Below are positions 27,503 through 34,800 of a DNA stretch of 43,422 nt, piece after piece. The DNA lies in contig CAINLJ010000189.1 of NCBI GenBank assembly GCA_903850335.1, positions 1-43,422 of the forward strand, read 5' to 3'. The notes under the pieces were generated by a model. That model saw only the letters and a list, made by a program, of their open reading frames with translations, did not search any database and had not been told where the DNA came from. A program made the position numbers and the translations under genes. This stretch comes from an uncultured Bacteroidia bacterium. Lineage in GTDB: Bacteria > Bacteroidota > Bacteroidia > Bacteroidales > Prolixibacteraceae. Each line of letters starts with the position of its first letter. The stretch's first letter is position 1.

Positions 27503-30500
27503 ATGAATATCAAGATATTAGTTTCAATTTTATTCTGCACAATTTCCCTCAATTCTTTCCATTCAATGGCGGGAAATAGTCCTAAAGTCAAACCTGGGGT
27601 AGTGTCTTCTTCACTGATCACCTTCCCGACAACTGTGGAGGCAATAGTCCAGCCATTCTACCGTCATCGCAAGGATGGCAAACCGGGACGGGAAATTATT
27701 CTCAACTTCACAGGTTCAAAATTTGTTGGTAAAGGCACCCTCGAACTTGAATGCTCAGGAGAAAAGGAGTTCATCCCATTGGATGTTAATGAAGGTATTG
27801 ATCATTTCTCAGTTCTGCTCCCCCCTGGAGCCGGAGTGAAATCCGACTGTATGGCAAAGATTACTCTTCGGGGTGATGGGCATGAAATATCAAATTCTGT
27901 TTCCGTTCCGGCAAAACGACAATGGACAGTTTATATTTATCCACATTCACATGTCGACATCGGATATACCAATACACATGCCAATGTTGAGCTGATACAC
28001 AAACGAAATTTAATCAACGGCATTGAACTGGCGAAGAAAACAGCAGGTTATCCCGATGGTGCCAGATACCTTTGGAATCCAGAAGTTTTATGGCCCGTAG
28101 AACGATATCTCAAAACAGCAAATCCGGAGGAGCGAGAGAATATAGTTGATGCAGTCCGCAAAGGGTATCTTCACCTGGATGCCGGCTATATCCATAGTAA
28201 TACAAGTACCTCTGCTGACAATGAATTTTTTGAATATTTCCGGTATCGGAACGAATTGCAAAAACTTACGGGGACCAAAATTGAGACACTTGTTCAGGTC
28301 GATATCCCGGGGATGTCGTGGGGTGTTGTTCCTGTCGCTTCAAAACTCGGAATTAAATACTGCTTTGCACTAAACAATGGATCCGACAGGGTTGGTCTCT
28401 CCATGGAGCTTAGCTTTAAACCATTCTGGTGGATCGGCCCCGATGGGAAATCGAAAATTTTGTTTCTTCAGCCCGGAAGCTATACCCCTGGAGCGAATGC
28501 AAAAGGTTTTGATTACTGGCCTCTGATGGCGGGACAAACAGATCCGTCCAAATTGCTTCAGATCGTAAAAACCGATCACCCGCGTGACCATTTTATCGAC
28601 AAATATCTTTCTGAAAAATTACCCGAATTGGAAAAGGCAGACTACTATCCTTACGATATTTTCCCCATGTCGTGGGCCATGGCTGACAACACGCCAATCG
28701 ATGCCGACTTGCCGGATGCAGTTAAAAGCTGGAATGAGGATTATGCGTTCCCTCATCTGATTATTGCAAGTGCAACGGATATCATGCGTACATTTGAAGA
28801 GAAATACGGGAACCAGTTACCGGTTTTAAAAGGTGATTTTACGGAATACTGGACCGATGGACTTGGAACAGCTGCAAAACAAACCGCAATGAACCGCTCA
28901 TCGAAAGAGCGGCTTATCCAGGCGGAAACACTCTGGTCGATGCTCCGTCCCGGAGTAGTTCCCCCACGTGCAGACTTTGACGAGGCGTGGAGAGATGTGA
29001 TTATGGGAACAGAGCATACCTGGTGTTATATGGACCCCGGAAAACAACCTATCTCGGGGGATATCCTGAAAATCAAATTTGGATTTTTCCAAAATGCTGA
29101 GAACCTAAGTAAATCTGTTTTAAAACAGGCTTTATCCTCAGTTTCAGATACCACAGGTTCAAAAGTCGGGGTTTTTAATACCCTCTCATGGTCTCGAAAT
29201 GGGTTGGTTTATGTTCCTGCTAATCAAAGTAAATCATTTGCCAGTGTCACCGATGAGACAGGGAAGCCCGTCTTATCCCAACGACTAAGCAGCGGAGAGC
29301 TTGCTTTTCTTGCATCGGATATTCCGGCTTTTGGTTCTAAAACCTATTTTTTAAAGAAGAATAAACCTGTAAATGATGGGAAAATGGTTCATGGAAATGT
29401 ACTTGATAACGGACTTGTCCGGGTTGTCATTGATCCTAAAACCGGAGACATATCTAGCCTTACAGCCAATAAGTATGAATTTGCGAATCAGAAAGCCTTT
29501 TGTTCGCTAAACAGCTTCCGGTATTTGTATGGGAATGGGACAATATCTGCCGGTGCACCACAATATGCCCAGGTTATAAAAGGTTCTCCTGTTCAGTTCA
29601 TTGAAAATTCTTCTAATGCCTCCGGTCCCACAGATGTGAAAGTGACAATTTGTGAAAACGGACCACTTTTGGCATCTATCCAGATTGAATCTAAGGCTGA
29701 AGGGTGCAATTCCCTATCGCGTAATATAGTAATCATTGCGGGACAGTCACACATTGAAATCAACAATATTGTAGATAAGCAGGCGATTCTTAAAAAAGAG
29801 GGAGTCCACATAGGATTTGCATTCAATATTTCTGATCCGGTAACAAGAGCAGATGTTCCCTGGGGAATTATGGAGCTTGAAAAAGATCAGTTAAAGGAGG
29901 CAAACCGCAATTGGATCGCGTTTCAGCGGTGGCTCGATATTTCGAATGAGAAATTGGGTGTTACCTGGTGTTCACTCGATGCTCCGGTATTTGAAACCGG
30001 TAATATGACCGCAAATATTATTGGAGGTGCAACTAATTCACCTGAATGGATCCGGAAAAACGAACCCAGCGCTACGGTTTATTCATGGGCGCTGAATAAT
30101 CATTGGCATACCAACTTCCCGTTGAGTCAGGAGGGTAAGATTCAGTTCCGTTACCGGATTCTTCCCCATAATGCAAAATATGATGCAGCTTCTGCCAACC
30201 GGTTTGGTCTGGAACAATCGCAGCCACTGATTGAAACACCTCTAAAATTCGCGATAAATCAAAAACCCATTTTAGAATACAAGGGTACTCCTCTTGTTAG
30301 CGTCTCAATTCTCAAGACATCCACAGACGGCAAGGTTACACAGATCAGGCTTCGCTCGGTTTCTGATAAGGATGAACAGGTAAGCTTGATTTGGCCAGAC
30401 CGCAAGCCTAAAACAATACAGATTAGTGACGGCACAGAGAATCCGGGGAAGGATCAGGTTGGAGAAGTTATTGTTCCGGCAATGGGTATTACCATATTGA

Positions 30501-30514
30501 ACGTAATTTGGTAG
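27503..30514 (+). CDS. GH38 alpha-mannosidase-like protein
   Basis: A 1003-residue exported glycoside hydrolase (signal peptide about 1-23, ending HSMAG). A small N-terminal beta domain precedes the GH38 (beta/alpha)7 domain that starts near residue 141. The zinc ligands fit PHSHVDIGYT (His150, Asp152), and the nucleophile Asp267 lies in VQVDIPGMSWG. The C-terminal half (from about 540) has the beta-rich GH38 C-terminal region (VLDNGLVRVVIDPKTGDISSL). The enzyme should act on alpha-linked mannose or related sugars; bacterial family members vary in linkage. It is transcribed separately from the GH29 gene, with the DUF4143 block between them. Confidence 0.88.
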   Translation: MNIKILVSILFCTISLNSFHSMAGNSPKVKPGVVSSSLITFPTTVEAIVQPFYRHRKDGKPGREIILNFTGSKFVGKGTLELECSGEKEFIPLDVNEGIDHFSVLLPPGAGVKSDCMAKITLRGDGHEISNSVSVPAKRQWTVYIYPHSHVDIGYTNTHANVELIHKRNLINGIELAKKTAGYPDGARYLWNPEVLWPVERYLKTANPEERENIVDAVRKGYLHLDAGYIHSNTSTSADNEFFEYFRYRNELQKLTGTKIETLVQVDIPGMSWGVVPVASKLGIKYCFALNNGSDRVGLSMELSFKPFWWIGPDGKSKILFLQPGSYTPGANAKGFDYWPLMAGQTDPSKLLQIVKTDHPRDHFIDKYLSEKLPELEKADYYPYDIFPMSWAMADNTPIDADLPDAVKSWNEDYAFPHLIIASATDIMRTFEEKYGNQLPVLKGDFTEYWTDGLGTAAKQTAMNRSSKERLIQAETLWSMLRPGVVPPRADFDEAWRDVIMGTEHTWCYMDPGKQPISGDILKIKFGFFQNAENLSKSVLKQALSSVSDTTGSKVGVFNTLSWSRNGLVYVPANQSKSFASVTDETGKPVLSQRLSSGELAFLASDIPAFGSKTYFLKKNKPVNDGKMVHGNVLDNGLVRVVIDPKTGDISSLTANKYEFANQKAFCSLNSFRYLYGNGTISAGAPQYAQVIKGSPVQFIENSSNASGPTDVKVTICENGPLLASIQIESKAEGCNSLSRNIVIIAGQSHIEINNIVDKQAILKKEGVHIGFAFNISDPVTRADVPWGIMELEKDQLKEANRNWIAFQRWLDISNEKLGVTWCSLDAPVFETGNMTANIIGGATNSPEWIRKNEPSATVYSWALNNHWHTNFPLSQEGKIQFRYRILPHNAKYDAASANRFGLEQSQPLIETPLKFAINQKPILEYKGTPLVSVSILKTSTDGKVTQIRLRSVSDKDEQVSLIWPDRKPKTIQISDGTENPGKDQVGEVIVPAMGITILNVIW

Positions 30515-30558
30515 ATGCGATCGAAATACATCTGAGCTTAATAGCGGGTAAGATAAGG

Positions 30559-31254
30559 TTAAAGAATCGGAAAGCTTTTGTAGAAATTCAACAAGCCGAT
30601 TACTTCAGTTCGCAATTTTTTACGAACAAAATTTTTCATCTTATGGTCCACAAGTTCTCCCATACCCTGTAGTAATCCTTTGTCAGGAATTGACTCAATT
30701 TGCACAATACACTTCTGAAGGTATTCTTTGAAGGGCAGGTTCATGCGCAATTCAACGATTCTTTTATTAACAGGAGTTTGCCTTTGCATAAAAAACCAAC
30801 AATCGAAAATGTCACGATTGGCAATTGAAATTCTGTCGAGTAAGGCGCAAAGTTTGTGAGCAAACATGTCCTCCGGAACCATTACCTTCACATTAATTCC
30901 AAGTAGATTCTTTATTTCATACCTGTTTTCAAATAATCGGTTGGAGATTTCTATTTTCAGTTTACGTTCATTAACGCCATAATCAAGTACAAAAAGCGAT
31001 CCGTAGAATTTTTTTGCCTCATCAAAAATTGTTCCGTACTTCAGAATTATTTTACGGACTTTCCGGTAAACAATATCCTCCATGCCAACATCGAGCAGAT
31101 TGAAGTCCAGATCGACAGAAAATCTCGGCAGGTCATAAAAAAACATCAGGGCAGTCCCTCCTTTAAATCCCAAGCAATCAGAAAGTTCTATATCTGAATA
31201 GATATCTTTCAGAAGTTGGACCATGAAAAATCTATGCCGGTTTATTTCAAACAT
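30559..31254 (-). CDS. AbiEii/AbiGii-family nucleotidyltransferase toxin
   Basis: A 231-residue cytosolic protein with the nucleotidyltransferase signature GFKGGTALMFFYDLPRFSVDLDF: the Gly-Gly-Thr motif is at 32-34 and the catalytic aspartates are at 48 and 50. The family-specific MVPEDMFAHKLCALLDR ... RDIFDCWFFM motif follows. AbiEii enzymes of type IV toxin-antitoxin and phage-exclusion systems transfer nucleotides to target RNAs (tRNA in studied homologues). The gene overlaps the upstream AbiEi-like gene by 8 bp, typical of the pair. It lies convergent with the GH38 gene, 45 bp away. Confidence 0.9.
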   Translation of the reverse strand: MFEINRHRFFMVQLLKDIYSDIELSDCLGFKGGTALMFFYDLPRFSVDLDFNLLDVGMEDIVYRKVRKIILKYGTIFDEAKKFYGSLFVLDYGVNERKLKIEISNRLFENRYEIKNLLGINVKVMVPEDMFAHKLCALLDRISIANRDIFDCWFFMQRQTPVNKRIVELRMNLPFKEYLQKCIVQIESIPDKGLLQGMGELVDHKMKNFVRKKLRTEVIGLLNFYKSFPIL

Positions 31255-31834
31255 TTTTTAAAAGTTTATTTATTCTCAGAGACAATGTCTTGGATTGGTA
31301 TATAGGTAATAACTTATATATCAGTTGCTTGTTTAAAGGATTAAGATTGTCAAAATTATAATTCTTATTCAGATACGATAAATCCAAGAATGCCCTCTCA
31401 GCAGAAGCAATGTTGATATGATTTTTCTGTCTGATTATCCCCATTGTATTAACAAGTATCTCTCCTTTTATTTTTCGAAACATGTAGACGTGATCCGTTA
31501 CTTCAATATTACGACTCAGATAACTGACCGTTGAAATAGTAGTATCATATTGAAATATTACCCCAGCTTTTTGTAATACATATTCCAGAGAAATATATGA
31601 GGGTGTGTAAAGAATACAGGCAAGCTCTTCAGGGTTAAAGTTCGGTTTGGCATAAATGCCTTTTCGTGGATTCTGTAACTTGCCCATACGAACATAATAG
31701 TTCAGTTTTTTATTGAGCGATTGAAAGTTCGTTTCACCAATTAACATGGAAATATCATTCAATCGAAAGACTGTCCGAAGATCCTGGTATATCGCTAAAA
31801 TAACACTGATGTTTACTTTTTGAGAACTAAACAT
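31247..31834 (-). CDS. AbiEi-like antitoxin/transcriptional regulator
   Basis: A 195-residue partner of the AbiEii toxin. The N-terminal ~70 residues look like a winged helix (FRLNDISMLIGETNFQSLNKKLNYYVRMGKL ... RKGIYAKP). The rest resembles the AbiEi C-terminal region (SYISLEYVLQKAGVIFQYDTTISTVSYLS; INIASAERAFLDL). In studied AbiE systems this protein represses the operon by binding inverted repeats in the promoter and blocks toxicity without stable toxin binding. Here a 9-bp inverted repeat overlaps a perfect -7 element 26-57 bp upstream, which supports autoregulation. Confidence 0.85.
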   Translation of the reverse strand: MFSSQKVNISVILAIYQDLRTVFRLNDISMLIGETNFQSLNKKLNYYVRMGKLQNPRKGIYAKPNFNPEELACILYTPSYISLEYVLQKAGVIFQYDTTISTVSYLSRNIEVTDHVYMFRKIKGEILVNTMGIIRQKNHINIASAERAFLDLSYLNKNYNFDNLNPLNKQLIYKLLPIYQSKTLSLRINKLLKNV

Positions 31835-31859
31835 ACTATTTAATCGTATTTATAGTTCA

Positions 31860-31891
31860 CAAATATAATTATTTAAATTGGGAAATAATTA
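31860..31891 (-). promoter_or_regulatory. Promoter and operator candidate of the abiE pair
   Basis: Minus-strand TATATTTG (31860-31867) matches the -7 consensus exactly, 26 bp before the AbiEi start. An inverted repeat with 9-bp perfect arms (31866-31874 taattattt, 31883-31891 aaataatta; 8-nt centre) overlaps the upstream end of that element and occupies the spacer toward -33. No clear TTTG was seen at -33. Confidence 0.55.
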
Positions 31892-31961
31892 CTTATTATT
31901 GTTCTAAAATAAGAGTATTAATTTTAACCTGACACCAACTATCAAAACAATACTATAACCT

Positions 31962-33960
31962 ATGAAGTTTAAATATCTCCTTTTTCTGAATTTAGTTTTC
32001 CTGATTGTTTCCCTATTTGCAACTGCTGCACCTAAAGATAATTCCCGAAAACGGGAAAAGACAGCCTTCCAGACCGCCGGGCCATGGAAACCGGTAACCG
32101 ATGTGAGATCAGATGTGGCAATTGTGTATGGTACCGTATATTGTGCCTTCCGAAAACTTCATCAAATATTTGAAAGAGACCCAGATTAAACGGGTAATCG
32201 ATGCCGGGGTTGATGCAATTTACCTCGAAGAACCTGAATTCTGGGCACGCGGCGGTTACAGTGAAGCCTTTAAGAGGCAGTGGAAAGCTTACTATGGTTT
32301 TGACTGGCGTCCGCAGCATGAATCACCGGAAAATACTTATTTGTCGGGCAAACTAAAATATCACCTTTATTACCGTCTTCTGAATGAGTGTTTTACTTAC
32401 GCAAAGGAGTATGGAAAGAGTAAGGGAATGGATGTTCGTTGCTATGTTCCCACCCATTCGCTTGTCAATTATTCGCAGTGGCAAATCGTAAGTCCGGAGG
32501 CAAGCCTTGCCTCATTGAAGTGTGTCGATGGCTATATCGCACAGGTTTGGACAGGAACTTCCCGCGAGCCAAACTATTTTAATGGAAAAGCGAAAGAACG
32601 TGTTTTCGAAACCGCATACCTCGAATATGGTTCTATGGAATCAATGACTGCCCCAACATGGCGAAAAATGTATTTTCTTACCGATCCAATCGAAGACTGG
32701 CCACGTGATTGGCCGGACTATAAAAAAAACTATCAGGCAACCTTTACGGCCAAATTACTCTATCCCAATATAGCCAATTATGAAGTGATGCCCTGGCCTG
32801 ACCGGATTTATGAAGGACTTTACAAGACAAGTGCCAACAGCGACAAGAAAGAACGTATCCCCCGATTCTATTCGACTCAGATGCAGGTTATGATCAACTC
32901 GTTAAACAATATGCCATTGTCAGATAATAAATTAACAGGTTCGGCAGGAATAAGCGTACTGATGTCGAACTCGATGATGTTCCAGCGGTTTCCTACGCAT
33001 CAGGGTTATGAAGACCCGCAGCTCTCGAATTTTTACGGACAGGCATTGCCATTTTTGAAACGGGGGATTCCTGTCAAAACATTGCACCTTGAAAATACCT
33101 CCTTTCCGGATACGTGGAAAGATACGAAGGTATTGATAATGTCCTATTCCAATATGAAACCTTTATCTCCGGATTGTCACGGCTTTATTGCAGACTGGGT
33201 GAAAAAAGGTGGAGTACTTGTCTATTGCGGTCGGGATACAGATCCATTTCAGGGTGTTCAGGAGTGGTGGAACACCGGAACAAATAAATACAAGGCAGCC
33301 TCCGAACATCTGTTTGAAAAATTAAATATCAAACCCTCTGCCGATAAAGACGGGGAATATAAATCAGGAAAGGGAACGGTTTATGTAATCCGGCAGGATC
33401 CCAAGGAATTTGTGATGAATGCAGAAGGGGATAAGGGATTTGTTGAAACAGTCAAACGGTTGTATGAAAAAACCGCAGAGGCTGGAACATTCATTGTAAA
33501 AAACAGCTTTTATCTACAACGCGGCCCTTATGATCTTATCTCGGTTTTGGATGAGAATGTGAGTAATAAGCCCTTTGTTAAGAAGGGGCGCCTGATTGAT
33601 TTATTTGACCCGAAACTACCGGTAATTGGTGAAAAGACAGTCAGTCCCGGAGAACAGTCGTTCCTGTTAAATATCGATCGTGTTGAGAACCAAAAAATTC
33701 CGCAGGTATTGGCCGCAGCATCACGCGTTTACGAGGAAGTTTCCAATAAAAACAGTTACTCCTTCATCACAAAAAGCCCTTTAAACACGACCAATGTAAT
33801 GCGCGTTTTATTACCAGTTTCTCCCAAAAAATGCATGATATCATTAATTGATGGAAAAGAGCTGAAAGATACAGTATGGGAATGGGACTCAAAAAGCAAA
33901 ACCTGTTGGTTAAGTTTTGAAAATAGTCCTGACGGGGTAAGGGTCAGATTTGTCTGGTAG
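31962..33960 (+). pseudogene. GH42-like secreted glycosidase, disrupted by an internal out-of-frame deletion
   Basis: The first frame (31962-32189) gives a signal peptide (ending FATAA) and about 50 residues up to DVRSDVAIVYGT. The main frame, open from 32113 to 33960, takes over at MVPYIVPSENFIKYLKETQI and runs 600 residues to a stop. It contains a TIM-barrel-like part (DAGVDAIYLEEPEFWARGG) and a class-I-glutaminase-like trimerization domain (GISVLMSNSMMFQRFP; GGVLVYCGRDTDPF) as in GH42-type enzymes. The two frames meet in ATGGTACCG (32128-32136), which reads YGT in one and MVP in the other. The first barrel strand region seems missing. An ATG at 32113 could start a cytosolic, signal-less protein, but export would be lost. 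Confidence 0.75.
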
Positions 33961-34038
33961 TTTGTTTTATAAACTTATAACCAATTACTTAATGGTTACC
34001 AGATTAATTGCATAAACTGACAAATCTATTATGGCCCC

Positions 34039-34416
34039 TCAATCGTACAGGTACTTTGTATCCAGAAAACCAAGTATTTTTTTATCCAGAGTCCATAGAA
34101 GCGAGTCTGTTTCGATTGTCGCAACTATAAGGCTCGCGTCAATGAGCCCGATTCCTCTTGATAACAATCTGTGATTAAATGAATATTCCCCTGCCTTTTC
34201 AAACAAATGAGGAATCTCAATTCTGGGAACATAACGGATGTGGTTTATTAAAAAATTCAGTTCTGTTTGATTTAATGCCCCCTGTAAAATTTCGCCAATT
34301 ACCGGATCAATAATCTTAACACTTAGAATCTCCAAATAAGCCTGAACTTCTTTATAATAAGGATCATTCCTTTGAAAAAATTCAAACCAAACTGAGGAGT
34401 CGACTAATATATCCAT
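34039..34416 (-). CDS. vapC: PIN-domain toxin, VapC type
   Basis: A 125-residue PIN-domain ribonuclease. The conserved acidic residues are all visible: Asp6 (MDILVDSSVW), Glu42 (VIGEILQG), Asp93 (GLIDASLIVAT) and Asp111 (LWTLDKKIL), enough for the metal-dependent active site. Length is normal. The start codon overlaps the antitoxin stop (TAATG, sharing one base), so the genes are translationally coupled. VapC toxins cleave specific tRNAs or rRNA. The gene appears intact and lies convergent with the broken GH42-like gene. Confidence 0.92.
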   Translation of the reverse strand: MDILVDSSVWFEFFQRNDPYYKEVQAYLEILSVKIIDPVIGEILQGALNQTELNFLINHIRYVPRIEIPHLFEKAGEYSFNHRLLSRGIGLIDASLIVATIETDSLLWTLDKKILGFLDTKYLYD

Positions 34417-34622
34417 TACAACCTGTTTATATTCCTGATTTCTTTGGCCGTATACTTAAACTGTAAGGGACTTTTATCGAGCGTTTTTCCTAATGACTTT
34501 AAATTTTCAAGGGCAATGTATGATTTCAGCGCAATTATCATTGCCTCAGTGATGTTTTTTGCATTTGACAAGACCTGAGCTTCATGAACAAGTTCATCAG
34601 GTATTATGGCAGTTACTTTCAT
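34416..34622 (-). CDS. vapB: VapB-type antitoxin
   Basis: A 68-residue protein starting at ATG 34622 (MKVTAIIPDELVHEAQVLSN). The longer frame from 34673 adds 17 residues that lie over the promoter and operator, so it is unlikely to be the true start. The N-terminal ribbon-helix-helix-like part (beta strand KVTAIIP, then two helices) should bind DNA, and the C-terminal ~30 residues should wrap the toxin. It precedes vapC with a one-base overlap. Its promoter contains an 8-bp inverted repeat well placed for self-repression. Confidence 0.85.
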   Translation of the reverse strand: MKVTAIIPDELVHEAQVLSNAKNITEAMIIALKSYIALENLKSLGKTLDKSPLQFKYTAKEIRNINRL

Positions 34623-34643
34623 TTTTGAAATTTTAATTTCACA

Positions 34644-34674
34644 CAAATATACGATAAGGAATCGTATAATCAAA
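34644..34674 (-). promoter_or_regulatory. Canonical promoter of vapBC with internal operator
   Basis: On the minus strand, TTTG (34671-34674) lies exactly 19 nt from TATATTTG (34644-34651): a complete Bacteroidota housekeeping promoter with consensus spacing. Transcription would begin near 34637, 15 nt before vapB. The inverted repeat TATACGAT-N5-ATCGTATA (34648-34655, 34661-34668) fills the spacer and overlaps the -7 element, as expected for VapBC autorepression. Confidence 0.8.
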
Positions 34675-34722
34675 ATGATTATATTAGACTAAAGAATTAT
34701 CCTTAAATATGATAAAAAGGGG

Positions 34723-34730
34723 TATTTTTG
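34723..34730 (+). promoter_or_regulatory. Possible -7 element of the GH2 gene
   Basis: TATTTTTG matches TAnnTTTG exactly, 70 bp before the GH2 start. No good TTTG was found about 19 nt upstream, so only half the promoter is supported. Confidence 0.35.
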
Positions 34731-34800
34731 CCGATCACAAACCAATTTTTAGTAATTTCAGCACTTCCTGAAACCGATTCAGATATAAAAGTAAATCATA

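Noticed and set aside
34416-34673. Longer VapB start at 34673
   Set aside because: It would place 17 codons over a perfect promoter and operator; the inner ATG at 34622 gives the standard antitoxin N-terminus.
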